Notes: a model not told the origin generated them from the letters alone. Shown: positions 43,739-52,727, numbered from the stretch's first letter. The stretch is 64,000 nucleotides of DNA from Arthrobacter sp. GMC3 (GCF_002929305.1 NZ_PJIO01000005.1:229568-293567), one strand, 5' to 3'. Made by a program: numbers and translations.

Positions 43739-44530
43739 ATGGACTTGAAGATCAGCGGCAAAAAGGCGTTCGTTAGCGGGTCAACCCAAGGTATCGGCTA
43801 CGCAATCGCGAAAACGTTGGCCGGCGAGGGTGTGGATGTGACACTCAATGGGCGTGACGCCGTGAAGCTTGCCGCGGCAGTTGAGTCGCTGCGACGAGAG
43901 GTACCCGGGGCCTCCGTTACTGGCCTCGCCGCCGATTTCTCTGACCCCACCCAAGTAGAGCGACTGTGTGCCGACCTTGCCGACGTCGACATCCTCGTCA
44001 ACAACGTAGGGCTCTTCGAGTTGAAACCATTTGAACTCATTTCGGATGACGACTGGCGGATGTACTTTGAGGTGAATGTACTCAGCGGGGTGCGACTCGC
44101 CAAACGGACCATGCCGGCAATGCTGGATCGAGGGTGGGGCCGGATCATTTTCGTGAGCAGTGAATCGGGCGTCAGCATCCCGGCCGACATGATCCATTAC
44201 GGTGCGTCAAAGACGGCGATGGTCGCCGTTGGCAACGGCTTGGCAAAGCTCACCAAGGGCACGGGCGTGACTGTGAACTCGGTACTCGGTGGCCCCACTT
44301 ACTCAGACGGTGTTGCTCAAACCGTTGAGGAGCTTGCTGAGCAATCGGCCCTTTCGGTAGCCGATATGAAAAAGGCGATCATCGCCACGAACCAAACCTC
44401 ACTGCTAGAACGATTCATCGAGCCGAGCGAGATCGCGAACATGGTGACTTTCTTGGCAAGCCGTGGCGCCTCAGCAACGAATGGGTCAGCGGTGCGGGTC
44501 GACGGAGGTGTTCTGACGGCCCTGTTCTAG
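43739..44530 (+). CDS. Short-chain dehydrogenase/reductase
   Basis: 263 residues with the classical SDR layout: GSTQGIG (about 14-20), NNVG, the Ser in FVSSESGV, and YGASK as the catalytic Tyr-Lys pair, ending GSAVRVDGGVLTALF. GGGAGAAAAA precedes the ATG. Such enzymes use NAD(P)H to oxidise or reduce alcohols and ketones. Divergent from the SARP regulator across 136 bp, so it is a likely target. Substrate unknown. Confidence 0.9.
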   Translation: MDLKISGKKAFVSGSTQGIGYAIAKTLAGEGVDVTLNGRDAVKLAAAVESLRREVPGASVTGLAADFSDPTQVERLCADLADVDILVNNVGLFELKPFELISDDDWRMYFEVNVLSGVRLAKRTMPAMLDRGWGRIIFVSSESGVSIPADMIHYGASKTAMVAVGNGLAKLTKGTGVTVNSVLGGPTYSDGVAQTVEELAEQSALSVADMKKAIIATNQTSLLERFIEPSEIANMVTFLASRGASATNGSAVRVDGGVLTALF

Positions 44531-44639
44531 GCCAACCGGGTAGAGAAGTATGGCGCACGTCTGGGCGAGCGGTGCCGCGCAGGGGTGGTGGGTTCTCTGG
44601 CACTGGCCTAGTGTGGAAATTGGACGATAGGAGCACTTC

Positions 44640-45419
44640 ATGAAGAAAATCCTCATGATACTGACCAGCGTTTCCGAGATCGGCGATACAGGAGAGAAGA
44701 CCGGCTACAACGTGGCCGAGGCTGCGCACCCTTGGAAAGTCTTCAAAGATTCCGGGCATTTTGTCGACTTCGCCTCGATCAAGGGCGGCCAACCACCCCA
44801 CGACGAGGTGGACACACACGATCCCATCCAAGTTGCCTTCACCCAGGACGAGGCAACCCGCGCCGGCCTCTATAACACCGCCCGTGTCGACGTCGTCGAT
44901 CCCGAGCAGTACGACGCCGTTTACCTGGTGGGAGGGCACGGCACCATGTGGGACTTCCCGGACAGTGAGGGCCTGCAGAAGCTAGTGGCCAGCGTTTACA
45001 ACGCCGGCGGTCTAGTGGGCGCGGTCTGCCACGGACCGGCCGGCCTGCTGAACGTGAAATTGAAGAACGGGCTCGGGATCGTCCAGGGCCGCAATGTGGC
45101 TGCCTTCACCAACGACGAGGAGGTTGCGGCGGGGAAAGACAAAGTTATCCCGTTCTTCCTGGCGGACCGGCTTGTGGAGCAGGGTGCGACCCACGTCTGC
45201 GCTGACGCCTTTGAGGAGAAGGTGGTGGTGGACGGCAGGCTGGTGACCGGGCAGAATCCGGCCTCGGCCGCCGGCGTGGCCAAGGAGATGGAGAAGCTCT
45301 TCGCGGAGGTCATCCACCACGAAAAGGCTGAAGAGCAACACGAGGCGGAGGCCCTGCGTGCAGTGAAAGACGCCGAGAAAAACGCCAAGAAGAAGGCGGC
45401 GGCAGACTCGGAGCACTAG
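44640..45419 (+). CDS. DJ-1/PfpI (Hsp31-like, class I amidotransferase fold) protein with charged tail
   Basis: 259 residues. The nucleophile elbow is AVCHGPAGLL with the reactive Cys near residue 130, preceded by YLVGGHGTMWDFPD, the usual segment of Hsp31/glyoxalase III-like members. The conserved N-terminal part includes TGYNVAEAAHPWKVFKDSGHFVDFAS. Members act as glyoxalase III, deglycase or stress chaperones. Odd: after the domain there is a tail of about 30 residues rich in Lys, Glu and Ala, ending KKKAAADSEH. Followed by a strong terminator. Confidence 0.87.
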   Translation: MKKILMILTSVSEIGDTGEKTGYNVAEAAHPWKVFKDSGHFVDFASIKGGQPPHDEVDTHDPIQVAFTQDEATRAGLYNTARVDVVDPEQYDAVYLVGGHGTMWDFPDSEGLQKLVASVYNAGGLVGAVCHGPAGLLNVKLKNGLGIVQGRNVAAFTNDEEVAAGKDKVIPFFLADRLVEQGATHVCADAFEEKVVVDGRLVTGQNPASAAGVAKEMEKLFAEVIHHEKAEEQHEAEALRAVKDAEKNAKKKAAADSEH

Positions 45420-45437
45420 CACCGATCGGGAATTGAC

Positions 45438-45475
45438 ACTCAACGGCCGCCCCAACAATGAGGCGGCCGTTGAGT
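45438..45475. terminator. Bidirectional terminator
   Basis: ACTCAACGGCCGCC (45438-45451) pairs perfectly with 45462-45475 over a 10-nt loop, a 14-bp GC-rich stem. It lies between the DJ-1 gene and the convergent NUDIX gene. Confidence 0.8.
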
Positions 45476-45493
45476 TCGGCGGTAAAGGTCCAG

Positions 45494-46000
45494 CTATGTG
45501 GGTAGCCGGTGTTGGTCGTCTTGGAACTGTTCCCTCGTTTTGAGGTTGGTAAAGCCAAAATTGACGATAGGCGCCAGCCCTGTTTTGAGACGCTCCAAGA
45601 CGTACCGTTCGTGGGGAACGAGGGTCTCGGGCAGGTCATCAAGTTTGAACCACTCCAAGCCAGCCGACTTGTCTCGTTCCACGATTTTGGGATTGCCCGC
45701 CCAGGACTCACAGGTGAAGAAGAAATCAACGCGTTGATCCAGGGCACGTGAGGTTCCTTGGGTGCGGTGCATAGTGGTCAAGGGAACCAGATCATGGGCT
45801 TCAACAACGATGCCAAGTTCCTCTCGGACTTCGCGGGAGGCTGCTTCGCTCACAGATTCATGGGCCTCAACGTGGCCTGCCGCAGCGGCCGACCACTGAC
45901 CATTCATAGCCCCGGTTCCTTGGCGTAGCTGGAGCAAAACAGAGTCCCCACGCCGGAGGATAACGTAGCTAACCGGGGTCAATGTGAATCTTTCTACCAT
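45494..46000 (-). CDS. NUDIX hydrolase
   Basis: 168 residues. The Nudix box GHVEAHESVSEAASREVREELGI has the full G-x5-E-x7-REVxEE pattern. The start YVILRRGDSVLLQLRQGTGAMNGQWSAAAAGHVE and the later VDFFFTC and LVPHERYVLERLKTGLAPI are typical of the family that cleaves nucleoside diphosphates linked to other groups. AGGAGG lies 12 nt before the ATG. The substrate cannot be assigned. Confidence 0.9.
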   Translation of the reverse strand: MVERFTLTPVSYVILRRGDSVLLQLRQGTGAMNGQWSAAAAGHVEAHESVSEAASREVREELGIVVEAHDLVPLTTMHRTQGTSRALDQRVDFFFTCESWAGNPKIVERDKSAGLEWFKLDDLPETLVPHERYVLERLKTGLAPIVNFGFTNLKTREQFQDDQHRLPT

Positions 46001-46035
46001 CTCTAAATGTCCCTCCTATGATGGAGTCCCACTTG

Positions 46036-46398
46036 CTAAACGTGGTGAAGGCACCGCGTCACAATGCCCCACACGGTCCCCCCTTCCAGGCTTTGCCCGC
46101 CGCCTGCGGCCGGGGACGGCTGGTTGGCTGGCTCGGTCATCAGGGAGGCACCGGCGTCGCGCATTAACAACCGACGGATCAGGAGCTCGCCATCCACCAC
46201 GGCAACCACTACGGAGCCGTCCTTGGGCGTGAGGGACCTGTCGACGATGATTTCATCGCCGTCGCTGATGCCAGCACCCGCCATGGAGTCCCCCGAGACA
46301 CGCATAACAAAGGTGCAGGTGCGGTCCCGGATCAGGTGTTTGTTGAGGTCGATGCCCCCATTGAAATAGTCACGTGCAGGATTATCCAACCCAAACAT
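46036..46398 (-). CDS. UmuD'-like S24 protein, short and with altered catalytic Lys
   Basis: 120 residues. It aligns with UmuD from the point where RecA-aided cleavage normally makes UmuD': MFGLDNPARDYFNGGIDLNKHLI corresponds to GFPSPAADYVEQRIDLNQLLI of the E. coli protein. The N-terminal arm and Cys-Gly cleavage site are absent, and an in-frame stop lies two codons before the ATG. The catalytic Ser is present (SGDSM), but the position of the catalytic Lys reads Arg (DGELLIRRL against VDGEFTVKKL). It thus looks like a ready-made UmuD' that needs no cleavage. The umuC gene is about 25 kb away. It could instead be a decayed umuD cut at its 5' end. Confidence 0.75.
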   Translation of the reverse strand: MFGLDNPARDYFNGGIDLNKHLIRDRTCTFVMRVSGDSMAGAGISDGDEIIVDRSLTPKDGSVVVAVVDGELLIRRLLMRDAGASLMTEPANQPSPAAGGGQSLEGGTVWGIVTRCLHHV

Positions 46399-46571
46399 TT
46401 GTCATTCTTTAACGTCCTTATGGGAGAAACCTCCCGGTCTCTGGGCCTTCAAGACGATCTTATCTGGTACCCGTCTTTGACAGGACCGCCCGACTGCCGT
46501 CGCCTAAAGGGTTGCCTTGCCAGCTATTTCAGGGAATGCTTGATGTCAATCCTGCTCAGGAGGTCTGGAAA
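46399..46571. other. Short spacer between the UmuD'-like gene and the recombinase set
   Basis: Divergent upstream region. It includes a small inverted repeat, GGGAG/CTCCC, at about 46422-46435, and AGGAGG (46558-46563) for the first recombinase gene. This is the likely left junction of the Tn554-like element; no clear repeat marks it. Confidence 0.3.
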
Positions 46572-47756
46572 GTGCCCAAAATCCAGCGCGTTTCGATTGC
46601 AGATCAAGATCCCACGTGGACCGTCATTGGCCCGGATCTTCTGCCGATCGGCCCTATAGAGGACTACCTGGAATTTCTTCGGCAAACCGGTAGCTCCCCC
46701 AATACCGTGCGGGCATACGCAACAGGCCTAGGAAAGTGGTGGCGTTTCTTGGATCTCCGGGACAGGCAGTGGGACGCGATCCGGTTTGAGGATCTCACAG
46801 GCTTCCTGGGCTGGCTTCGTACGGGGTTACCTCCAGATATGTCAGTCATTGGCACGGACCGTCCCGAGCAGTTATCGGATGCAACCGTGGCGCTACGGCT
46901 CCAGTCCGTGCGTTCGTTCTACGTCTTCCATCAATGGCGCGGGCTGCAGATATTGCCAGCTCTTTCTTCGTCTTCACAATTCGGACCGCCCTACAAATCG
47001 TTTCTCCATCACACGCACCGAAACGGCTCCAATCAGCGAGCTACCGTGAGAGTTCGTCAACGACGAAAAGCAGCCCCTACCCTGACACCGACTCAGATCG
47101 CACTCATCAAGGACACGTGCGCCACCTTCGATTCACGAGTTCGCGCATGGGAGGGCGTGTTAAGGGATCGTCTATTCTTCAACCTTTTGGAAGAAACCGG
47201 CTTGAGGATAGGCGAGGCCTTGTCATTGCAGCACCGCGACTGGCATAGCGGCGGTGGCGAGAATCCTTACCTTGAGGTCGTACCAAGGCCGCACCCACAT
47301 GGGGCAAGGGTCAAAGGCGGAAACTATAGGAAGCTCTATATTTCTGACGATCTCGACCAGCTCTACGCAGAACACCTATGGCAGCTTTGCGACCTGGGCA
47401 TGGACCTAGTTACGCCGCGCATGGATGAGGCCTACGTCTTCGTTAACCTTCACGGCTCCAATCGTTTTGGGCCGATTCGTCCGGAGACGATCTACAAACT
47501 CGTGGCACGAATCAGCCGAGCCAATGTTTCGAAACTGCCGCAAGGGTGGTCCCCTCACTGGTTTCGGCACACTCACGCCACGGCCCTTTTGCTGACCGGC
47601 AGCCCGATCCACGTTGTGAGCCGCCGGCTCGGACATCGAGATGTCCAAACCACCCTCAATACCTACGCCTGGGTGACTGAAGATGAGGAATTGAAAGCCC
47701 TGGCTGATTGGAAAACCTTGACGAGAAAATGGCGGGCCGTCCATGAAACCAGCTGA
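46572..47756 (+). CDS. Tyrosine recombinase, Tn554 TnpA-like
   Basis: 394 residues from a GTG with AGGAGG 8 nt upstream; a more upstream ATG lacks this signal. An N-terminal SAM-like core-binding domain has SSPNTVRAYATGLGKWWRFLD. The C-terminal catalytic domain has the first Arg in ETGLRIGEAL, a Lys/Tyr strand GGNYRKLYIS, the HxxR box in HWFRHTHAT, the His in LGHRDVQTT and the Tyr nucleophile in NTYAWV. It matches the first gene of Tn554-type transposons. The second recombinase starts inside its last codons, and a third gene follows, completing the set. Confidence 0.88.
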   Translation: MPKIQRVSIADQDPTWTVIGPDLLPIGPIEDYLEFLRQTGSSPNTVRAYATGLGKWWRFLDLRDRQWDAIRFEDLTGFLGWLRTGLPPDMSVIGTDRPEQLSDATVALRLQSVRSFYVFHQWRGLQILPALSSSSQFGPPYKSFLHHTHRNGSNQRATVRVRQRRKAAPTLTPTQIALIKDTCATFDSRVRAWEGVLRDRLFFNLLEETGLRIGEALSLQHRDWHSGGGENPYLEVVPRPHPHGARVKGGNYRKLYISDDLDQLYAEHLWQLCDLGMDLVTPRMDEAYVFVNLHGSNRFGPIRPETIYKLVARISRANVSKLPQGWSPHWFRHTHATALLLTGSPIHVVSRRLGHRDVQTTLNTYAWVTEDEELKALADWKTLTRKWRAVHETS

Positions 47757-49893
47757 TGCAAATCTCTACACCCACCTGCGAGAGATCAACGCCGATCCAT
47801 TCTCGACCTCCGTCAATGAGCGACTCCTGGACGTAGTGCCGGAAGACCTGCAGGTCTTACATTATTCGAAGGCCGTGATCCCGGCAGAGTATTGGCCGTT
47901 CTTTGGATTCAATAACAAGGTCACTGTGCTGCGACTCGAAGACATGCCCGTCACGTTTAGACGCGAAATAATCTTCGCAGTGTGGCGCATCATCGAAATT
48001 GGGGGCCGAATCCCTACAAGTGCGCTGGGCATCCTGGTCCGCGAGCTCGGCCCCACCCTTGAGCGGCTTCGAACGTCAGGGCGCCCTCAACAAAGCCTCA
48101 TGACTCTGACGCTGGATCAGTGGCGCAAAGAGTTGGAGGTCACCTTTGCCAGGCGCACTGGTCAGCTTCCCAGTCAATCATCAGTCACGACCCCGTTCTC
48201 TGCACTATGCCGCGTATACAAGTTGCTCTGGTTTGCCTACGACACCAACCCATGGTGGCAGCGGGAGATATGGAGCCTTACCCTGGATCAACGAATTCCT
48301 AGACGTGGTGAAGAGCCCAACGGGCAACGAGCCATCCACTGGCACACGATCGAACCATACTGGCTTAGGTCAGCTGGCATGTATCTCGTCCGCTCTTTGA
48401 TGGATTCAGGACAGATCTCGTGGTCAACGGCGCATCAATACAAAGACAGTTTCAGAGAATTCGGCCAGTACCTCACTCAACAGGGCATCACGACGCCACG
48501 TCTGGTGGCCAACGAAGAAGACCTTCGCCCACTCATGATGGACTTCCTGACAACCATTCGAACGCTTCCGCCCAGAGCACACGGCGTGGCGGGGCCAAGA
48601 CGCTCTATGACGTCAATCTCGCACGTGTTCACCACGGTCCGAACACTGTACGGTTTCATGCACGATTTCGGCAATGAAGCAGCCAAAGCCGTTGACGAGC
48701 CTCGTTGGGAGGGGTTGGGGCCCGAGTACCTCCGATTCTGGCGACCGGGAGATCTCGGGAAGACTTCCAAGTCGCATGCCGGCGTCGAGCACCTGTTCAG
48801 CGACGATGACCTATCTCGCATTGCCTCGAAGGCCCACCTGCTCGGAGCACCGAGCGACCAAGGCGGCCTTGGCGATCCGCAAGCCATGCGAATTCTGCTC
48901 CTCATGATTGCTACTGGTCGCCGTATCAGCGAGATCTGCATGCTGGATGCGAACCCACTCACAATCATCGAGACGGGCAAAGCTGGCGACGAGCCATTGG
49001 CGAAACTTCACTACGCCCAATCGAAAATCGACAAGGCCCCCAACACAATATTTGTCGACTCCGAAGTCATCACCATCATCGCTGAGCAACAAGAATGGCT
49101 CAACCAGCGCCTAGCAGCCACTCCCTCCGAAGACCCCGCGCCGTACCTGTTTGTCCGAACCCAAAATAATCTCCGAGGACAACGACCCTACCTCGGCACC
49201 ATCTTCCGCAGCCAACTCAACAAATTCGTCAATTTGGCGGGTCTTGTGGATAGCCAGGGACATCCAATGTCTATCAGCAAGACCCACCGGTTCCGCCATA
49301 CCAAGGCCACCAACCTCCTCAACTCAGGTATGCCACTTCACGTTGTTCAGCGCTACTTGGGTCACACCTCACCCGAAATGACGATGCATTATGCCCAAAC
49401 TCTCGATTCAACAGCAAAAGCTGAATTCTTGAAGTATCAAAAGCTCACCAGCACTGCTTCACCGCCGATCTTGGCCGCGGAAGACCTCTACGACCTGATG
49501 CTGCTGGACTCCCATACGGATCGGGTCCTACCCAACGGATGGTGCACACTACCGCCTTCAAAGTCGTGCGAGAAAGGCAATGCTTGCCTGACCTGCGACC
49601 TCTTCGTCACCGATGATCGCTTCCTTGACGTGCATAAAGCCGAGCTAGTGTCCCTCGAGTCCCTGATCGAGACGCGTCAGGATTCCCACCGAGATAGGAC
49701 CGGCGAACCCATGAGCGAAAACCATGTCTGGTTGACCTTGCGTCGCCGCGAACAGAAGGCGCTCAATGTCATCATTGACGCCATCGATAATCCCTCGGTG
49801 ACTTCATCAAAAGCTGCAGGTGTACCCGCTCGGGTCGAATCCGACAGCTACCCCGCTAGTGCGGATCCGATGGCGCCGAACCATGGTCGGTAA
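47743..49893 (+). CDS. Tyrosine recombinase, Tn554 TnpB-like
   Basis: 716 residues with a long N-terminal region and a C-terminal tyrosine-recombinase domain: ATGRRISEIC (first Arg), HRFRHTKATN (HxxR), LGHTSPEMTMHYAQ (His and Tyr nucleophile). After it comes a Cys-rich tail, GWCTLPPSKSCEKGNACLTCDLF, a probable zinc-binding element usual in TnpB of this group. Its start overlaps the TnpA end by 14 nt and its stop overlaps the third gene. TnpA and TnpB act together in site-specific Tn554-type transposition. Confidence 0.88.
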   Translation: MKPADANLYTHLREINADPFSTSVNERLLDVVPEDLQVLHYSKAVIPAEYWPFFGFNNKVTVLRLEDMPVTFRREIIFAVWRIIEIGGRIPTSALGILVRELGPTLERLRTSGRPQQSLMTLTLDQWRKELEVTFARRTGQLPSQSSVTTPFSALCRVYKLLWFAYDTNPWWQREIWSLTLDQRIPRRGEEPNGQRAIHWHTIEPYWLRSAGMYLVRSLMDSGQISWSTAHQYKDSFREFGQYLTQQGITTPRLVANEEDLRPLMMDFLTTIRTLPPRAHGVAGPRRSMTSISHVFTTVRTLYGFMHDFGNEAAKAVDEPRWEGLGPEYLRFWRPGDLGKTSKSHAGVEHLFSDDDLSRIASKAHLLGAPSDQGGLGDPQAMRILLLMIATGRRISEICMLDANPLTIIETGKAGDEPLAKLHYAQSKIDKAPNTIFVDSEVITIIAEQQEWLNQRLAATPSEDPAPYLFVRTQNNLRGQRPYLGTIFRSQLNKFVNLAGLVDSQGHPMSISKTHRFRHTKATNLLNSGMPLHVVQRYLGHTSPEMTMHYAQTLDSTAKAEFLKYQKLTSTASPPILAAEDLYDLMLLDSHTDRVLPNGWCTLPPSKSCEKGNACLTCDLFVTDDRFLDVHKAELVSLESLIETRQDSHRDRTGEPMSENHVWLTLRRREQKALNVIIDAIDNPSVTSSKAAGVPARVESDSYPASADPMAPNHGR

Positions 49894-50302
49894 CCCAGAA
49901 AACCTGCGCGCAGCTGCGCGCAACAAACATGACGCCGCGCAGCTACGCGCAGAACAAGGACTCCGACAACTGATTCGAAAGAATGAACCCATCACCTTCG
50001 AAAGGGTTGCCGCCGAGGCCGGCGTGTCCAAAGACTTCCTCTACCGAATGCTGGACTTGCGAACGCGCATCACGGAGCTACGCGACCACCAACAGACCAC
50101 CCGGCACACGCCATCCACGATCAGCACCAAGGCTGACATTGCAGCTGAAAGTACCAGTAACATCATCCGAACGCTCACAGCAAAACTCGCCCACGAGCGC
50201 GCCAGCAATCGCCAGGAAATTGCCGAACTACAAGCCGCCTTGTCAGCAGCACACGGCGAGATTCTGAGGCTCAAACGATCACTCCGAGCTGATCCCTCCT
50301 AG
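49883..50302 (+). CDS. Tn554 TnpC-like accessory protein
   Basis: 139 residues from ATG 49883, overlapping the TnpB stop. It starts VGNPENLRAAARNKHDAAQ, then ITFERVAAEAGVSKDFLYRMLDLRTRI, a helix-turn-helix-like piece, and then a coiled-coil tail (ERASNRQEIAELQAALSAAHGEILRLKRS). This matches the small DUF6262/TnpC proteins that set orientation and efficiency of Tn554 transposition. No passenger gene is obvious between it and the next convergent gene. Confidence 0.78.
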   Translation: MVGNPENLRAAARNKHDAAQLRAEQGLRQLIRKNEPITFERVAAEAGVSKDFLYRMLDLRTRITELRDHQQTTRHTPSTISTKADIAAESTSNIIRTLTAKLAHERASNRQEIAELQAALSAAHGEILRLKRSLRADPS

Positions 50303-50441
50303 CGCGGTGCCGTCTTCTTCCACCATGTTCCAGACCCGCCTGCACAGACCACCTACGTCCGTAGCGAAACCTTCACCGGGACAGCTGATGGCATCCCAGT
50401 CAACGGCTACCGTTCCCTTGTGGTGTCTGCCAAGAAATGGT

Positions 50442-51020
50442 TCAGGCGCGGTCGTAGGTGAGAACACGCACGCCTGAGTCGAGCAGAGTCTCCTCAACCG
50501 GCTGGAACATATGGGATTGGAAAGGGCCGTTGAAGAGCGGGATTCCAGATCCAATAACGGATCGGTTCTGTTTCAGTACGAGTCGGTCAATTTCTGGTAG
50601 CAGGGAGTGGGCCAGCTTGCCGCCTCCCACCAGCCACAGGTCTTTGCCTTCCTCGGCTTTAAGCGCGCGCACGCGTTCCATCGCGTTGTCGCGGACAATC
50701 TCGACAGCTGGATCCTGGCTTTCCAGTTTGGTTGAAAAAACGAGGTGACGAAGGTGTGGGTACGCGTTGGTCAGCCCAGCAGCAAGCCCGATCTCGTAAG
50801 ACGCCCGTCCTTCCAATACGGTGTCGAATACCTTGCCGGGGTTGACAATGCCCATTGCAGCACGCACAGGCCCAGGGACGGTTTCGGGGTACTGATCGAC
50901 GATGAATTGGATGACATCGGGCGTGAGCGGGAAATAGTCTGCACCGCTTGGATCACCGCCGTCAGGGCCAGCGATATAGCCGTCAAGTGTCGTAGCCACG
51001 TAGTACACGAGTTTTCGCAT
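50442..51020 (-). CDS. Dihydrofolate-reductase-like protein (RibD C-terminal domain family)
   Basis: 192 residues from the ATG near GGAACGGACAAGA. The RibD_C/DHFR-like fold starts VYYVATTLDGYIAGPDGG and continues HLVFSTKLESQDPAVEIVRD, DLWLVGGGKLAHSLLPEIDRLVL and SGIPLF. Family members reduce pyrimidine or other NADPH-dependent substrates; many are unassigned and this one is not true folA. Convergent with the tnp genes. Confidence 0.85.
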   Translation of the reverse strand: MRKLVYYVATTLDGYIAGPDGGDPSGADYFPLTPDVIQFIVDQYPETVPGPVRAAMGIVNPGKVFDTVLEGRASYEIGLAAGLTNAYPHLRHLVFSTKLESQDPAVEIVRDNAMERVRALKAEEGKDLWLVGGGKLAHSLLPEIDRLVLKQNRSVIGSGIPLFNGPFQSHMFQPVEETLLDSGVRVLTYDRA

Positions 51021-51234
51021 TCTTGTCCGTTCCTGAGATGACGAGCGCGTAGCCCTCAGCATGCCAAGAGCGTCGAACCCGGGTCAATAAGCATGTGGAT
51101 CGCAGCGATAAAAGGTGGCTTTTCGCAGCGCTGAATGTCTCCCCCGGTGCCCGAAAGCCGAACCCTATCCGGGCGTTGATCGTTCACGACATGTCGGCGT
51201 GCACTGCCGGGCCTCAGTAGGTACAGCTCCCAGG

Positions 51235-52131
51235 CTAGAGATCCTTGCCGAGTTCACTGAGCCCTCTCAGGAGGACGTCGGCAACTAAGCGGGCATAGCG
51301 TCCATCAGGATCCAGGTCAGGATCGAATACCGTTACCGATGCACCTATCGCGCCCGGAGCAAGCTGGGCCAGCAATGCCGTCAGCTGTGAAGTGTTGAGT
51401 CCGCCGGGATCGGGACTGTCAACCGCCGGCATGATGCTTGCATCGAGCACATCGACATCGATTTGCAACCAGTAGCCGGCACTGGCCACGTCGCGGGAGG
51501 CAGATCCGACTTCATCCGGCGTTTTCTCGATAGCGCTTGCGGAGGAAATCACGAGGCCTAGGGTGGCGCGCGCTTCGGTCGCTTCTTCATCGTCCGCGCG
51601 GTGGCCAATGTGCACAACGCGCTGCCGGTCGAAGTATGGGCCGAGACCGTCAATGTCCGCGACTGCTGGCCAGTGCAGGCCGACCGCGGCTGCGAGGTCT
51701 TCACCCGCAACGCTCGCACATTTGTCGCTATTACCGGGGTGCCTGAAATCCGTATGACCGTCGACATGCACCAAGCCCGTCCCGCCGCGTCTCGACAGTG
51801 CCATACCGATCCCGAGGAGTACGCTACAGTCACCTCCGATGACCAGGGGGATGTCGCCCGCGTCAAGAACGCTCGTCAGACGGGAGGCCAGGCGTTGCGC
51901 ATGATTCACCATCGCCGGCTCATTCCGCACGTGTCCGTCGGCACGGGTATCGTCGTCGTCGACGTACCGGCCGCTGAGGACGATGCCCGCGTCCCGGGCT
52001 CCTTGGCTGATCAGTTCCCGGAACAGGCCCACTTCTCGCAATGCCTCGGGAGCCTTGTCCGTGCCTGGAACGCTCCCACGTAGGGGCGGACGCAGTCCGA
52101 GGTTGGTGGGAGCCGAGATGAGAGCGATCAT
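51235..52131 (-). CDS. Arginase/agmatinase-family protein
   Basis: 298 residues with the ureohydrolase fold. Metal-ligand motifs are in order: GGDCS (usual GGDHS; His replaced by Cys), HVDGHTD (usual DAHxD), and DVDVLDAS (DxD). The His-to-Cys change is notable, since this His normally binds manganese. Thus it may be a divergent formimidoylglutamase or another ureohydrolase-like enzyme, or have reduced activity. CAGAAT stands 6 nt before the start. Function within the region unknown. Confidence 0.8.
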   Translation of the reverse strand: MIALISAPTNLGLRPPLRGSVPGTDKAPEALREVGLFRELISQGARDAGIVLSGRYVDDDDTRADGHVRNEPAMVNHAQRLASRLTSVLDAGDIPLVIGGDCSVLLGIGMALSRRGGTGLVHVDGHTDFRHPGNSDKCASVAGEDLAAAVGLHWPAVADIDGLGPYFDRQRVVHIGHRADDEEATEARATLGLVISSASAIEKTPDEVGSASRDVASAGYWLQIDVDVLDASIMPAVDSPDPGGLNTSQLTALLAQLAPGAIGASVTVFDPDLDPDGRYARLVADVLLRGLSELGKDL

Positions 52132-52158
52132 CTTTACATTCTGACGGATTCGTCGGCG

Positions 52159-52611
52159 TTAGTCATGCCCGTAGACCGGTCCGGCTCCGGGACGTTGAGT
52201 CGCCAAGGTCAACAGTGGCAGAACGATGAATCTTGGTGCCCGCAGGCCAACGGTTAGCTGACAATTAGGCCTGGCCTGTCGAGTCGACTGGTCCTTGAGT
52301 GGCGCGGGTTTTTTGCTCGTGTCAAGAATCCGATGCACCGCACCGACGATGTTGATACTAGCGAACGGGCCGATTGCGTAGCGAAGAAAGTTAGCAGGGA
52401 GACTCGAAGTGTGCTCCTGCGTTGTCACTTGCCAAGTAATCTCTGCTGGCGATTGATCGAACCCGAATAGTTCGATGACGACGGTCCGGTATCTGTTCTT
52501 GAGAATATCGCTGTGGTCGTACTGGCCCTCGGGCCGCTCAGTGGATCGATTCAGCGACTTTGCGTATCGGATTTCGCTGCAGGAAATGACCTTGAGTATT
52601 TCGTTGCTTTG
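52159..52611 (-). pseudogene. Protein-like open frame without a start codon (5' end missing)
   Basis: Reading minus from 52611 (just after a TGA) there are 150 codons of normal protein-like sequence, including RYRTVVIELFGFDQSPAEI, EHTSSLPANFLRYAIGPFAS and AVHRILDTSKKPAP. No ATG, GTG or TTG occurs before the GTG at 52428, which would remove 61 residues of what reads as the same protein. The family is not recognised. A 5'-truncated or frameshifted gene is most likely; a rare start codon is the alternative. Confidence 0.45.
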
Positions 52612-52727
52612 TCAAAGAGCTGCATCTATTGTCTGTATTATGCCATCCAACAGTGGGTGACGCATCACAATTGCTGTCCCGGGAGGGTGTGCTGTGGGCG
52701 GCCCAATGGAGAAGGCAGGAATCCCTC

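Larger units (their letters stand above)
46572..50302 (+). mobile_element. Tn554-like transposition module (tnpA-tnpB-tnpC)
   Basis: Three overlapping genes in the Tn554 order, with both tyrosine recombinases intact by their catalytic residues. The left side is 173 bp from a UmuD'-like gene and the right side 139 bp from a DHFR-like gene. The true ends are not known: Tn554-type elements have no inverted repeats or target duplications to mark them. Confidence 0.7.
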
